Translations under genes and position numbers: made by a program
Notes under the pieces: model-generated
What the model saw: the letters and a program-made list of their open reading frames with translations, nothing else
Database searches by the model: none
What the model was told of the DNA's origin: nothing
Shown: piece after piece, positions 43,473-54,797 of the stretch
Numbering within the stretch: position 1 is the first letter of the stretch
How the letters are laid out: every line of letters begins with the position of its first letter
Source of the DNA: Leuctra nigra
Taxonomy: Eukaryota > Arthropoda > Insecta > Plecoptera > Leuctridae
Reading direction: 5' to 3'
DNA: 64,000 nucleotides
Assembly (NCBI GenBank): GCA_934045905.1
Contig: OW203770.1
Span: forward strand, 30,570,409-30,634,408

Positions 43473-43898
43473 TTATTAAAATTTCAATTTATTTTGTCAA
43501 TCCATTTCGGCCCCAATCGTATTAAAAAATTTGTCTGAAACAAACAGCAGAATCGCTTGCGCTTGTAGCACCTTATTGTCTTGCCATCATTATTCAATAG
43601 GTTCAAACAATTCTTTGAAATTCTGTCAAGATATTCACTGATCATAGACAAATGCACATCTCAAGTCAAAAAACCACCTTTCGGTACTCTTTTCTAAGAT
43701 TCCATATTTTATTATGGTATTATTTCTCATATCATAACAGGGTTATCATGATGCATGATCATGATTACAGCACTCAAATCATGATTATAAGAAAGTAACA
43801 TGATACAAGTCCTTTTTTATTATATTAATTTAATGACGACATATCTGAATCGAATCACCGTTTTAAAAATATACTTCACCATGCAAATTGAGGAGCTA

Positions 43899-44079
43899 CA
43901 GGCCGTATCACACAGAGTTGTCCGCCAAACGTGGCCCCTAATGTTGCAAATAACCGGTTTTTTGTCCATCCCTCAGCCGCTGTGAGCGATCGCGCGGTCT
44001 TCCGAGACCATTAATCCCACTCTCTCGGACAAGGGGTATTCAAAATACCTTAACGGACAACTCCGTGTGACACGGACTG
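43899..44079. mobile_element. Tc1/mariner-type MITE
   Basis: Same family as 23634-23820; TIRs about 25 bp (CAGGCCGTATCACAC / right end GTGTGACACGGACTG), flanked by TA at 43897-43898 and 44080-44081. Confidence 0.85.
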
Positions 44080-44460
44080 TATTTTCAAATCGCATCTTGT
44101 CTGAAAAAATAAATTTTGCGACAGAGATTGCATCATGTATGAAGTCGTGTTCTATTGATGACACGGTACTGTAACTGGCGAGATTCTTTCGTCAAACTAG
44201 AGAATGGCAACTATGGCGAGTGGTATTCTTCAAAATACGCCAATATTTTACCAATATTTTATTTTACCAATGTTAAATAAAAATAAGTCCACATTATTTA
44301 TAACACAAGTAATTAATATTTTATTCTTATTATATTGTCGATAACTATCTCCTTCACCACGAGTTAATTTAGCGGTAGGGAGGAGGGATGTTGTTAACTC
44401 CTGAGTAGGAATGAACATATAACTTTGATATTATTGTTATCCGTGTTTACTTTGTTTCAG

Positions 44461-44484
44461 GATGCATCTTCGCAACCACTGAAA
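44461..44484 (+). CDS. Gene 2, exon 3 (24-nt microexon)
   Basis: Acceptor TTTACTTTGTTTCAG and donor GTAAGT enclose 24 nt that fit phase 1 on both sides and add GCIFATTE. The splice sites are near-consensus. The neighbouring exons at 40542 and 47673 share the phase, so the model would remain open even if this microexon were skipped. Confidence 0.6.
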
Positions 44485-44682
44485 GTAAGTTGTAAGATAT
44501 TTCATATTTGACGTGGAAATAACATAATCCGACATCGGTCTTCTCTGTTAGACCATGAAATACTGCATTCTGTTTTACAATGATATTATGTAATTATGAA
44601 TTTTAATGTATGAATTGTATGGCAGTATATTATTTTTATTATCATGATATTATATTGTATTGACGTATTATACCATGTAAAT

Positions 44683-45211
44683 CAGTGGTACTCAATCTGC
44701 GGCCCGCGGGCTGCATGCGTCCCGCGGGACCAATTTTTGTGGCCTCCCAGTTGATGTTTTAAATATACCTACTTATTCACATAATGTGTCCCTTGTGAAA
44801 TAATATTAAAAAAAACAAAAAATCTCGTTTCATTTGAGACACATTTTGAGAGTTTTAAGAGGATTTTGAGAGTTGTCATGTAAGGATCGACGCTTTAGGC
44901 TGAAATATAAAAGAGTGTATTGCTTTGGCGTAGAATTTGCTAAAATTCTAAACAAAACGCCCTGCGGGGCAACAATTGGAGGGTACTTTGCTTCAATTCG
45001 TGCATTTAAGAGCCCCAGAATCACTTTTAAATTGTTAAATTCTAAAAAAACGCCCTGCGGGACTTTGCCTCCCCCCATGATAAGAGTAGTTCCTACGCGC
45101 CTGGAATGAACCTACCTTGGCATTATTGTACTTTTTAAAAAAAATTGCGGCCCAGCAACAAAAGCAAATTCGTTTTATTGGCCCGCAAGTCAAAAAGGTT
45201 GAGTACCACTG
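44683..45211. mobile_element. hAT-like MITE, copy B
   Basis: 529 bp with TIR CAGTGGTACTCAATCT / AGGTTGAGTACCACTG; closely related to the copy at 41866-42405. Confidence 0.75.
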
Positions 45212-45488
45212 TCCTAATGGTCACAAACAAAATGAACAATCTAATCTAATCTAACCTAGTTTACTGTAATTTACAGTTTTATTTAAAGATAATAAAACAC
45301 CAATACTACATTGTTCATTTAAACTTAGTAAAGACAAATTTATAGATGGAATAGATCAATGTCAATGTGTAAGATAATAAGTGATGTATTTATGAATATT
45401 GAAGGTGATGGAACCTTAACTGCTATAACTGTAATGAGAATATCATATTATATTCTTACTTGAGATGCAACATAAATATGTATTTACA

Positions 45489-45597
45489 GGGGTCTCATTC
45501 TACAACTGCTTTGCTGGCTCGGTAGCAATTTCTTCCAGAAGATTAACATTGAAATAATTGCTAGCAAACCAGCAATGGAGTTGTAGAATGAGGCCCC
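45489..45597. mobile_element. 109-bp MITE
   Basis: Inverted ends GGGGTCTCATTCTACAACT and, on the complement, GGGGCCTCATTCTACAACT, with a further match of GCTGG inside. No clear target duplication. It could fold into one hairpin. Confidence 0.65.
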
Positions 45598-45616
45598 AGT
45601 GTCCTATAGGTACATT

Positions 45617-46135
45617 CAGGGCCGTATTAAGACCTTCGTATGCCCTAGGCAGTACTTTTTTCGTAGGCCCCCTCCCTCACCTGTCTGAAATATTTAAGCA
45701 AAAGGTGTGGGGGGTGCCAGGTTCTTTAATGGGTTCAATGATCTTTAGTGTTATGCTGAAGAAAACAATGGGCATGGGCATCCGCAGGATTTCTGCGAAG
45801 TGGGGGCAAGGCAAGGAAAACAATATTTGACGGGTTAAGGGGGACGGGGGGATGGGGGGGGGGCACGCAGGGCGTTTTTTGAAACACTTTGAGACTTTGA
45901 CACTTTGATACTTTGAAATCAATTTTGAGACATTATGAGGTGTATTTTGTTGAAATATGAAATATTTTTTTAATTTGGCACTTTTGGGTGGTAGAGACAT
46001 GTTAAAACCTGCCCCGCAGGGCATTTTTTGCTTTTTGACACTTTGAAATCAATTTTCTGGCACTTTCGTAGGCCCCAAAAGCTTCGTAGGCCCTAGGCAG
46101 ACTGCCTGTGCTGCCTTATGGAAAATACGGCCCTG
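45617..46135. mobile_element. Non-autonomous hAT element, 519 bp
   Basis: TIRs CAGGGCCGTATT flanked by a perfect 8-bp duplication GGTACATT (45609-45616, 46136-46143). The interior repeats CCTAGGCAG/TTTTGA-type blocks and a CCCTGCGGGGC palindrome similar to the other hAT element. Confidence 0.9.
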
Positions 46136-46188
46136 GGTACATTGTATTGGCTTAAAGCCTGATGTAGTCTTTCACGGTCTAACGTCAC

Positions 46189-46247
46189 TCTAGAGCACGA
46201 TGCAGTATAAAACTGCATTCATACTACTTACTTCATCGTGCTCTAGA
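46189..46247. repeat. 14-bp-arm hairpin
   Basis: TCTAGAGCACGATG (46189-46202) and its exact complement (46234-46247) enclose 31 nt. No flanking duplication. Possibly a tiny MITE; function unknown. Confidence 0.6.
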
Positions 46248-46461
46248 CTATTAGCGGGTTTATAGCGGTATACATACCGTAAAATGTGGTGACAAGAAAG
46301 ATTTTCCACACTTGATTGCTCACATTTCAAATAATTAAAATTTTAAAATTTTGAGAAACTCCATTTCAGGTCTTGGTTAGAGGAACATATTGGGATTGAA
46401 ACATATTTTTACAAGATCTCGTGGATGTTTTCGGAACCATCGGGTGATTGCATGGCAGTGG

Positions 46462-46500
46462 CTTAGAGGAATAAGTGACGTGCACCACTTATTCCTCTAA
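46462..46500. mobile_element. 39-bp palindromic insertion with 8-bp duplication
   Basis: Arms of 15 bp (TTAGAGGAATAAGTG) are exactly inverted around 8 nt. A perfect direct repeat GGCAGTGG flanks it (46454-46461, 46501-46508). Without it, the flanks would rebuild a 14-bp-stem hairpin. Confidence 0.6.
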
Positions 46501-46862
46501 GGCAGTGGTGACGGTTTGTTACCACTGCCATGCATATTTTTACAAATTTATACGTCGATTGTTATTGGCAATATAATGGAAATTTTTTAACAATCCACAT
46601 GTGGGGTGATAAGAAAACTATGGCTAAATGGATCACTATAACGACTTACATTCTGGACTTAAATTTCGTAATAAAATAGCATTAAAAATTTAAACTCATT
46701 TTTAAAAAATGTAATTTTAAAATTTATTTTTTTCTATATTTGTTTTATAATAATTTAACATATTTTTAACACAAACATTTAAACGCAATAGCTGTTATGT
46801 TTGTTTTGATCCGTTTTTTCACACTTGGATCTGGGGTTGTATACTGATAGCATTGGTTCTTG

Positions 46863-46886
46863 CTTAGACTAAATAATTTAGTCTAA
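46863..46886. mobile_element. 24-bp palindromic insertion with 8-bp duplication
   Basis: CTTAGACTAAAT, one A, then its complement minus the last base, flanked by GGTTCTTG on both sides (46855-46862, 46887-46894). It starts with CTTAGA like the insertion 400 bp to the left. Confidence 0.6.
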
Positions 46887-46894
46887 GGTTCTTG

Positions 46895-47672
46895 TCACCC
46901 CACCTTATCTTCAAAAAGCAACATTCCTACATTTGAATTATTTTTATATTGACGGATATGTTTGAAAGAAATTTCAAATTTTATATGAAGCTATTATAGT
47001 AAAGGCATGAATTAAAACAGTATGACGATGCTTTCCGTTCAATACAATTATTTGGGTAAATAAAGTTTTGGTGTGCATATTTTTTTACGCTTTTTCGGCG
47101 TACTTTCAAAAAGTTGACATTCAGTCACTGGCTTCTTGATGGAGAGCACAGCCATTTAGTCAACTGCGTCTAGCTATCTTCTACGTATGTGTGGTGCAAA
47201 TTTAAAATGTGTTATCACAAATTGTACAAGATACAGGGAATTATTTTTTTTTCCTAAAATATTTTCTTATCACCCCACGGTTTTTTGCCACCCCATTCTA
47301 CGGAACTTTTAAATACCTACATCAGAATCAGAATAATTATACCTTAGACTAAATAACTACAATCAAATTAATGAATTAAGAATAACGGATTTTGTTTATT
47401 AAAATAAGAAAAACAGATTTGACAAACCTCTTCGGAAAAAGTGACTGTTCATGATAATGTTAGGTCGGTGCACGGTCCGGCCAATGCCGCTCTGTGACTG
47501 AATCCAGTGCGCCACAGCCTACTAGCGCCTACCTAGCGGTGAGCTCACAAACTGCTGCTACCCGTCAAGTAGCATGTTTCCCGCTAGAGGCGTTGGCTGG
47601 CTGAGGCCCACAGGTTGAAACACACATCCACATAACTAGTATATCATGCGTATTGTGTATTTACTGTTACAG
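46895..47672. other. Gene 2 intron, no further feature
   Basis: AT-rich sequence up to the acceptor of exon 4. CTTAGACTAAATAA recurs near 47345 but without the second arm. Confidence 0.4.
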
Positions 47673-47756
47673 AACTTGCGATCCAGAGTTCGGTATTGCA
47701 GTACTACCGTGATGCGTTCAAGCTTAACGGACCGGATTGGTTAGATTCAAAAATTC
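47673..47756 (+). CDS. Gene 2, exon 4 (unknown protein)
   Basis: Acceptor TTACTGTTACAG and donor GTAAGT enclose 84 nt, phase 1 in and out. Joined to exon 3 it reads KLAIQSSVLQYYRDAF and then KLNGPDWLDSKI. This exon has no second copy in the window; its position beyond the second block would fall outside. Confidence 0.75.
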
Positions 47757-47954
47757 GTAAGTAATCACCAAGCTTAGCAGAGACGCAACGGCCTTTTCAT
47801 GAAAGTATTGCCAAAGGGATGATATTTGTCTGTCATGTAGTATGGCGATGTCGCGCAGTCCTCTACAACACAATCTCCTTGGCATAGTCATTCTCTCCAT
47901 GCCTTTGGATTATGCATTTTATAATTATATTTTATATTATATTTAGTTATTGTT

Positions 47955-48534
47955 TAGGTATGTATCAGTCTCTGTAAATTATCCAAATCAGTAGCTGACC
48001 AGCTTATAACACCAAAACTGTACGTAAGGACTGGAATGGCATACGAATTGATAGCCTTTGTAATGTCTCTTCCATTGAGAGAGGATCTTAAAAGAGAGCA
48101 TGCAATCTGGACTTAAATTCCTTTTGCAACTTATCCTTCATTTTAGATTCATCAATTCCTAATGCTTGCATCATTCCTAGATATTTATAGAGTTCATCAC
48201 CCGCCATGCTCGGTATGTTTAAATCACCAGCCTGTTCCTCATTTCTTTGGACCCTTCCTTTAGTAATACAAAGTGTCCTACACTGATCAAGTCCAATTTC
48301 CATGTTAATGTCACTTGAAAAACGCGCCGTGGGATTCAACAATTCCTGAAGATGGTTTTCCGTAGAGGCATACAACTTAAGATCGTCCATAGTTAAGTGT
48401 ATACACAGTTTTCTGTCCTTCCTGATTGCAAACCCTTTACCTGATTCATTGAGAATTCTGCTTAGAGGATTCATTGCAACGCAAAACCGTAATAAGGCAC
48501 TCAGGCAATCACCCTGGAATATGCCCCGGTTTTA
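47955..48534 (-). pseudogene. LINE reverse transcriptase palm fragment
   Basis: On the minus strand the frame reads GIFQGDCLSALL, then NPLSRILNESGKGFAI, MDDLKLYASTENHLQELLN and GLDQCRTLCITKGRVQ, which are reverse-transcriptase palm motifs with MDD as the catalytic pair. It continues in a shifted frame to GVISWSATDLDNLQRLI. The 5' side is cut by a Helitron-like insertion at 48535. Family: a non-LTR element of the type with MDDLKLYA; dead copy. Confidence 0.8.
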
Positions 48535-49504
48535 TTGAGCGAGCGAAGCGAGCGTCTCCTTTTGGCTTTTTTGGCACGGACCTCTGTTTTGTGTGTGTGT
48601 GTGTGTGTGTTTTTATTATTATTATTATAATTGTGTGTGTGTGTGTGTGTGTTTCTTTCTGTTACTGACGATATACAAGTCACAGTTTTTCTTCGATCAA
48701 GCTGAAATTTTGCACACATGTACTGACCATTTCCGGGCGTTGCAGACCCTAATTTTTTTGAAATCCCCTGATTGGTTCAAATTTAAAAAAAATTATCTTT
48801 CGATTGGTTGATCCAATCAATTTGAAATTTAACATAGTCATTTCAACCAACATTGTTCCCAATCATAAAAAGTTTCAGCCAAATCCTCCCATTGGTTAAA
48901 ATTTAAAACCATCTTTCCTGTGTTTTTTGAAATTTAAACTAGAACCGATTGAACGATCAACTTATTACTTCGCATGATGGTTGGGACCAACATTATCTGC
49001 ATTTTTGACAATTTTCATACTAATCTGTGTTTAAATCCAAAAGTTATTGACATTTTATGGACCTTTTGCGTGTTGGCTGTCAAATTCACGGCGACTTCGA
49101 CTCTTCAGTTCAAGGCAAGGTAGTTAGAGCAGAAACTTTCAAACGCATATGAAACTGATAATGACCGTTCAACAGTCGATCTGATTATGAATCTCTATGA
49201 TCTGATATTGTGTAGACACACTTATATCATGAGTGGCCCCAGGTATATTTTTTGAATTAGATCCTGGGATTTTTGAAAATTAACACGGAACCGTTAATCA
49301 TAAAGGTTCAATCGATCAACTTAAAACTTTGCATGGTTATTTGGACCAATATTTTAGGAATGTTTTGAGATTTTTATACAAGTCTGTTACGAAATTCTAG
49401 AATGATTGGCTTTCAATGACATTTTCGATAGACAGAATTTCGGTTCGAGGTGTTCCACGTATCCGTGCTCGCTCATCAACGCGTTACACATAGCGTTTTC
49501 CTAG
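48535..49504 (+). mobile_element. AGCGAGCG family, full-length copy C7
   Basis: Starts A|TTGAGCGAGCGAAGCGAGCG and ends AACGCGTTACACATAGCG then TTTTCCTAG|T. 970 bp, noncoding, inserted directly into the LINE fragment. It contains two (GT)n runs at about 48588-48652. Confidence 0.75.
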
Positions 49505-49641
49505 TTATTATTACTTACTACTTCTCTTTATACACAGTAATCTAATATACAAAGTACAATACATTTATACTGGCGACATTCAAAGTATGGAAAGCCAAGA
49601 GTATACCATACTCCTAAGACTTTCATGTCATGTTTCGGAGA

Positions 49642-49820
49642 TTATGTGATGACTTTTCTTATGATTCGACACGTTCCAAGTAGTGCAGTTTTCTGTATTT
49701 CTTCGCAAAAGTGTGTGCCAGGAATTGCACCCAGGTAGCCTTGCATTTTCTTGCTTATTGTACCTAAAGCTCGTACAACAATGGGCACTAGAGAGCCTAT
49801 ATGGGTAAGAGAGTGGCCAA
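49642..49820 (-). pseudogene. LINE C-terminal fragment
   Basis: The minus-strand frame reads GSLVPIVVRALGTISKKM, then GAIPGTHFCEEIQKTALLG, and ends RIIRKVIT with a stop. This is the C-terminal tail of the same general type of LINE as the fragment at 48 kb, but it lies on the wrong side for one continuous copy, so it is a separate fragment. Confidence 0.7.
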
Positions 49821-49978
49821 TGGGGTGATAATGTTTTCAGCCGCGGCGGCCATTAGTTTTCAACAGTTGATCCAGTTATGCATGGCAGGCATAGGGAATT
49901 GCTTGTGTTTTCACTGTTTATGTATCATTCTTGTGTCCCTGTGCATTGTTTTCGGTATATTAATGCATTTATATACTA

Positions 49979-51314
49979 CCCATAAAAAACACTCCGTGTA
50001 AAAATACGAGCCAAGTCTCTTCAACTATAAAAAAATAGAAGAAATCTAAAAATTCAGCACTGAAAAGTAGTGATATCAAAAAATGAGCCAAGTCAAAACT
50101 TAATTTTAAAAACCAAAATATACTTGGCGCATCGTGTATATAAATAGCATAGAAGCATTATGCCAAAAATCAAATGTACCTAAATATATATAATATACCT
50201 ATAATGCCCTTAAAAGCGATGCGCCAAGTATATTTTGTTTTTTAAAATTAAGTTTTGACTTGGTTCATTTTTTGATATCACTACTTTTCAGTGCTGAATT
50301 TTTAGATTTCTTCTATTTTTTTATAGTTGAAGAGACTTGGCTCGTATTTTTACACGGAGTGTTTTTTTATGGGGATATCACTTATTTTTTTAGTTTATTT
50401 ACACAACTTGTAACACACATCGGAGCAACAATGACTAATTACTTTAAAAAAACTCGCCATTTCCGAATTGGTTAACACGCAAAATTGTGTTTGGTGCTCA
50501 ATATACCTAAGCTTAAAGTGATATTCCATGAAGAATTGCGATAGCTTCGTTCCAATTAGTCCAGCCGTTTTCGAGATATGGTATCACTTCCGGTTTTCAA
50601 AATGGCGACTGAAATTACTGCCACCTAGAATTTATTTCTATAAATGTTATGTATCATTATAAGCCTTCTGAATATGTAGTTATTGTAGTAAGAGGTCATT
50701 AAAATCTAGTTCTTCATTTTCATGACGTCATTTCCGGTTTCGGTAATAGTACATCTCTACTTTAACTATTGATATTCCATATAGATGACCGTCTGAATCA
50801 TTTGGCGCTGGTTTAATTCCTAACGGTTAAGCCGTTTTCGAGATATGACGTCACTTCCGGTTTCAAAATGGCGGCTTCCTGTTGGTTTTATAAAAAGGCA
50901 CCTCCGACGCCAAAAGTGCACATGTGGTGAAAATTTCAGATCGATCGGCATAGCCGTTTAGGCTGTGGCGGTGATTGCGGTGTTTCCTGATATCATCATC
51001 ATCATCATCAGATCAAGATAGGTTTTAAAAGGGGTGTAATTTCACGTTTTTCACGGCCCTCTAGCTCGCAAACGGCATAACATATTGTTCCCTAATTTGG
51101 TATATGTAGTGGGGTGGGCCATAGCTCGAAATTAAGATATATCGCAACAATGTGAGATTTTCCAATTTTAAGATCCAGTAGGCCGAAAATGCCATGTTGT
51201 TGCTTACAGTAAAAGTTGTTGGTCTGCTCCTTAGTTTATATAGGCTTTTACGGTATGTTGAGTGACTGTGAGTGTACTGTACGACTTGGCTGGGTGGAGC
51301 GACCGCTCCACTAG
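49979..51314 (+). mobile_element. CRE/ETS/YY1-site repeat family, copy 4
   Basis: Compact inverted-repeat module (arms about 49979-50130 and 50210-50374, loop about 80 bp) followed by the body. Octamers TGACGTCA lie at 50723 and 50846, and a mutated one near 50583. The unit at 50846 runs through CTTCCGGTTTCAAAATGGCG. The terminal palindrome and CTAG are at 51293-51314, followed by AT. Same layout as copy 1 but shorter. Confidence 0.75.
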
Positions 51315-51460
51315 ATTAACGTATTAATTATATTTGTTTGGTATTGTTTGGATTTAAAAACTTTATTAAACTGTGATAACGTCAAACATAACCTTACAGT
51401 TTTGACCCAAGTGCATACAATATACGCCAAATATGATTTGTGCAAAACTTTGCAAAGGAG

Positions 51461-51990
51461 ATTAGCTAATGATATAATGATTTGGGTGATGCGAGGGTGA
51501 TTAGCTAATGAATGGATGATTTAGGTGATGCTGGGGTGATAAGCTGATGATATGACGATTTGGATGATGCAGAGGTGATAAGCTGATGATTATGATGATT
51601 AGGATGATGCTGGGGTGATTAGCTAATGATATAATGATTTGGGTGATGCGAGGGTGATTAGCTAATGAATGGATGATTTAGGTGATGCTGGGGTGATTAG
51701 CTGATGAGATGACGATTTGGATGATGCAGGGGTGATAAGCTGATGATATTACGATTTGGATGATGCTGGGGTGATAAGCTGATGATATGATGATTTGGGT
51801 GATGCGAGGGTGATTAGCTGATGATATGATGATATGATGATTTGGTTGATGCGTGAGTAACTAGCTAATGATATGATGATTTTGATGATGCAAGGGTGAT
51901 TAGCTGATGATATTATGATTTTGGTGATGCAGGGGTGATTAGCTGATGATATGATGATTTGGGTGATGCGGGGGTGATTAGCTGATGGTT
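51461..51990 (+). repeat. ~40-bp minisatellite with 157-bp higher-order unit
   Basis: Units of 39-43 bp built from GATTTGGGTGATGC and GGGTGATTAGCTGATGA occur about thirteen times. ATTAGCTAATGATATAATG at 51461 recurs at 51618 with its following units, giving a 157-bp super-repeat. The minus-strand frame is open but is an artefact of the repeat. Confidence 0.9.
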
Positions 51991-52104
51991 GAAAATCAAT
52001 AATAATTTTGTAATTCAATTGTATTCCTGTTTTTATGTAATAAATGCATTAAATTCCATTCTTCATAATACCCATATTAATTAGCTATTTGAGCTAATTA
52101 GCTA

Positions 52105-54319
52105 TCCATGAAGTTTTGTGATTTTTTTGAGATTTATTGGACGCGATCTTATTAGTGATATGGTATTTTTAGTTCGCGGAAGTTTTTTCTTGTCCCGCTG
52201 CGCCTGACCTGGCAACACGCGCTAGTATAGTACCAAGTAGTACGTACGCGTTAGGTTTGGAAGGTTCGAAGCCATAACCACTCGACACATTTTATAGTCT
52301 GTCATAATAAACTTAACGATTCAGCTTTTAGAATAAACAGTTGCATCATTAAAAATAAATCGGTCTCCGATGTTACTCGAACTTTCATTGTATCATCTGA
52401 TCGTTGTTGTGCAGCGTCTATAATGCGTTGTTTAAGTGAAGTTGGATTCATATTTACAAGTGAAAATTTGCGGTCAGTCTTCTGCTTGTCCTGAATTTAA
52501 TTCCAGATAAAACAATGCATGTTCCATTTAAAGGGTGTTGTGTCTGTCCTCGACAATCGTCTGAGGGGAGGTGGTGTTGGTGTTTCTCTGTCTGCACTTT
52601 CTTCAAGCTTTCTTTTGGTGGCGTATTCGAGTTGTCTTTTGTTTGAGTATAACAATTTACATGTTCCATGAAATTTAAATAAAAAATCTTCTGGTTTTCT
52701 CTTTCTGTATTGTAAAAGTTTGGCGACCACATCATCATCCCGGACCGTACAAGCTTTGATAAGAGACAGCAGTCCCTTTTTTGTGATTTTAACTATCGTG
52801 TCATTTTTCGTCAATTTAATATTACAAAATACACATGAATTGTGGTCGGTGGTTTGTTCCTCGATTAGTTCTAAACAAATATCTCTGATTTATATGATGA
52901 TGTTGATAGTTTATTCAGATGTGTGACTTTACCATCTTCTTTCTCTATATTTGAGAAAAGATTCAATCAGTCACGTATGAGTAGTACAATTGAACAGCTT
53001 ATAAAAATGTGTAGGTATTTTAACTTACCCATTATTGTTCACGAATGTGACTGTGATTCTCACCCACACATTTAATATTAAATATAATAAAATATAGAAT
53101 TGTTAGATGATAGGAAACAAATTATAAGCAAATAGCTATGTACTATAGCACACTATAGATATACACTATACGCAAAACAATTTCACTGCACTTTGAAAAC
53201 TGATCAAACGGAAATGCACATCATTCCTCAAGGAGTTCTGAACTGAATGCATTATCCTGTAACACAACATACCGCAGGACAGTGGGATCTTGATTTTTAA
53301 TGTCTTTTTCCAAATGTATCAACTTGTCAATTTTAATCACTACACGTGTTTAACTTCAGTTTTGGGTTTTTGAAATAAAAGTGAAGTTTAAAAGCCATGT
53401 CCTGCGGCAATGAAGAGTCAAATAAATCAGATTCGGGGCTTGTAAGTTCTAAACCTATAAAATGTAATGTCTTTCTTGGGGGTCAGATCTAAGGGTAGAC
53501 CATCTGGTCAATGTCAAAGGTCAAGAGTTGAGGGTGGAATGTAAAAATCTTTATATTTGAGGGTGGTTTCAAGTTAACTTGAAGCCAAACACTGCATCTG
53601 ATTCTGGAAGAGCTCATATACCATTGGCCTGTGTCAACCAATCATAAATAGTTTTTATTTTTAAGAATTGTGAGAAACATGGTAGGTTTTTAGAGAGTAA
53701 GGAGAACATAAGAAATCGGACTGTGGAAATAAGTAACAACTGTAGTCAAGTGTGAGTGCTATACGCTAACTGATATTTCATAGTTAGTTGTTGAGTGTAA
53801 TTGTGAAAGAAGATAGTGAAAAGTTGGCCCCATAGTTGTCCTAAGTGAAACCGCCCTTCCCTGCAGTTGACAACAAACATTGGATTACACAACTGACAAT
53901 ATCAACATCAGCAACATATACCGGTATCGTTATACAATAATAAATGAGTGTCATTGCCTCGAAAACCTCTTAAACGAATCATAAAAATTATTTACGCACA
54001 TCTCACATTTCATACATAAATAGTTTCTTATTTTACATCTCTAAAAATAATTGAAAACGAAACACGAAGTTTGTTGTTTACAGTGTGAATGTTTTCGAAC
54101 ATAATGTTACCGATGTTATACTACACCAGAGTAAAAGTTATCAGTTATGATGTAATTTGTATTGCGAACCTTCCAAACCTAACGCGTACGTACTACTAGC
54201 GCAGTGTGTTGCCAGGTCAGGCGCAGCGGGACAAGAAAAAACTTCCGCGAACTAAAAATACCATTTCACTAATAAGATCGCGTCCAATAAATCTCAAAAA
54301 ATTCACAAAACTTCATGGA
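52105..54319 (-). mobile_element. TA-flanked TIR element, 2.2 kb, with gene fragment
   Basis: TIRs of about 155-165 bp (52105-52268; 54165-54319) start TCCATGAAGTTTTGTG and lie between TA dinucleotides. Only a degenerate coding fragment near the left end is seen; the rest is AT-rich. Whether the fragment is the element's own gene or captured DNA is unclear. Confidence 0.85.
52320..52890 (-). pseudogene. Broken zinc-finger-like protein fragment
   Basis: The minus frame reads DICLELIEEQTTDHNSCVFC, NIKLTKNDTIVKITKKGLLS, LIKACTVRDDDVVAKLLQ, and later FKWNMHCFIWN with an in-frame TAA. After the stop the same frame continues IQDKQKTDRKFSLVN and then RIIDAAQQRSDDTMKVRV. The CVFC and HCFIx layout recalls a large unnamed insect repeat-protein family whose second motif is normally Cys-containing; here W replaces the expected Cys. 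The fragment is nonfunctional. Confidence 0.55.
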
Positions 54320-54797
54320 TATATACTCTTCATTTTCCACCCAAATAAATAATAGGTCATCGCGAGAAATGTTACTCAAACGATTAAAATACAAAATAAG
54401 CGCGGTCAAAAAAATTGCAGTTCAAAAATGTGTTCAAAAATGCATACAATCAAAACAAAAAGATTTTGGCCAATAACATCTGCACCAATGTCTTCGCCAA
54501 TATGTTTTTGGTGTATTGTATTTTTTTCATAATTTTATTCCAATTACTTTCGTGGATAACGCATTGTATGTTTGAAATGGCCGGGTTTCCTGGACGTCCA
54601 TAATTTTTTGTTTATATTTTTTTGGGGTGGCTTCCGGTGAAGTTTTTTTTTTTTTTTTTTGAATGGTGGATGTGTTAGGGTGCGAAGAACATTTGTGCAA
54701 ATTTTCAGCTTATTATAAGACCGATGTGACAAATGTATAATTTTAATTCTATTACTGCACGGCTAATTCCTGTCCGTTGGTATTGCCACGTTAATTA
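54320..54797. other. No gene; contains a T-run
   Basis: AT-rich DNA within the long gene 2 intron, with a homopolymer T tract near 54645-54660. Confidence 0.4.

Larger units (their letters stand above)
38970..45248. repeat. Duplicated block, copy 1
   Basis: Everything from CCTGCGGGG at 38971 to at least 45248 recurs with a constant +18,752 offset. By eye, differences occur at 39310, 39323, 39560 and 39711 only, all substitutions. The block starts inside the hAT element and contains exons 1-3 of gene 2 and several repeats. Confidence 0.95.

Noticed and set aside
47955..49820. One LINE copy covering both fragments
   Set aside because: On the minus strand the C-terminal piece lies upstream of the palm piece, so the order is wrong for a single element.
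51461..51990. CRISPR array
   Set aside because: Units are contiguous, variable and lack unique spacers; the window is eukaryotic.
51749..52018. Repetitive 89-codon minus-strand ORF
   Set aside because: Product of the ~40-bp minisatellite.
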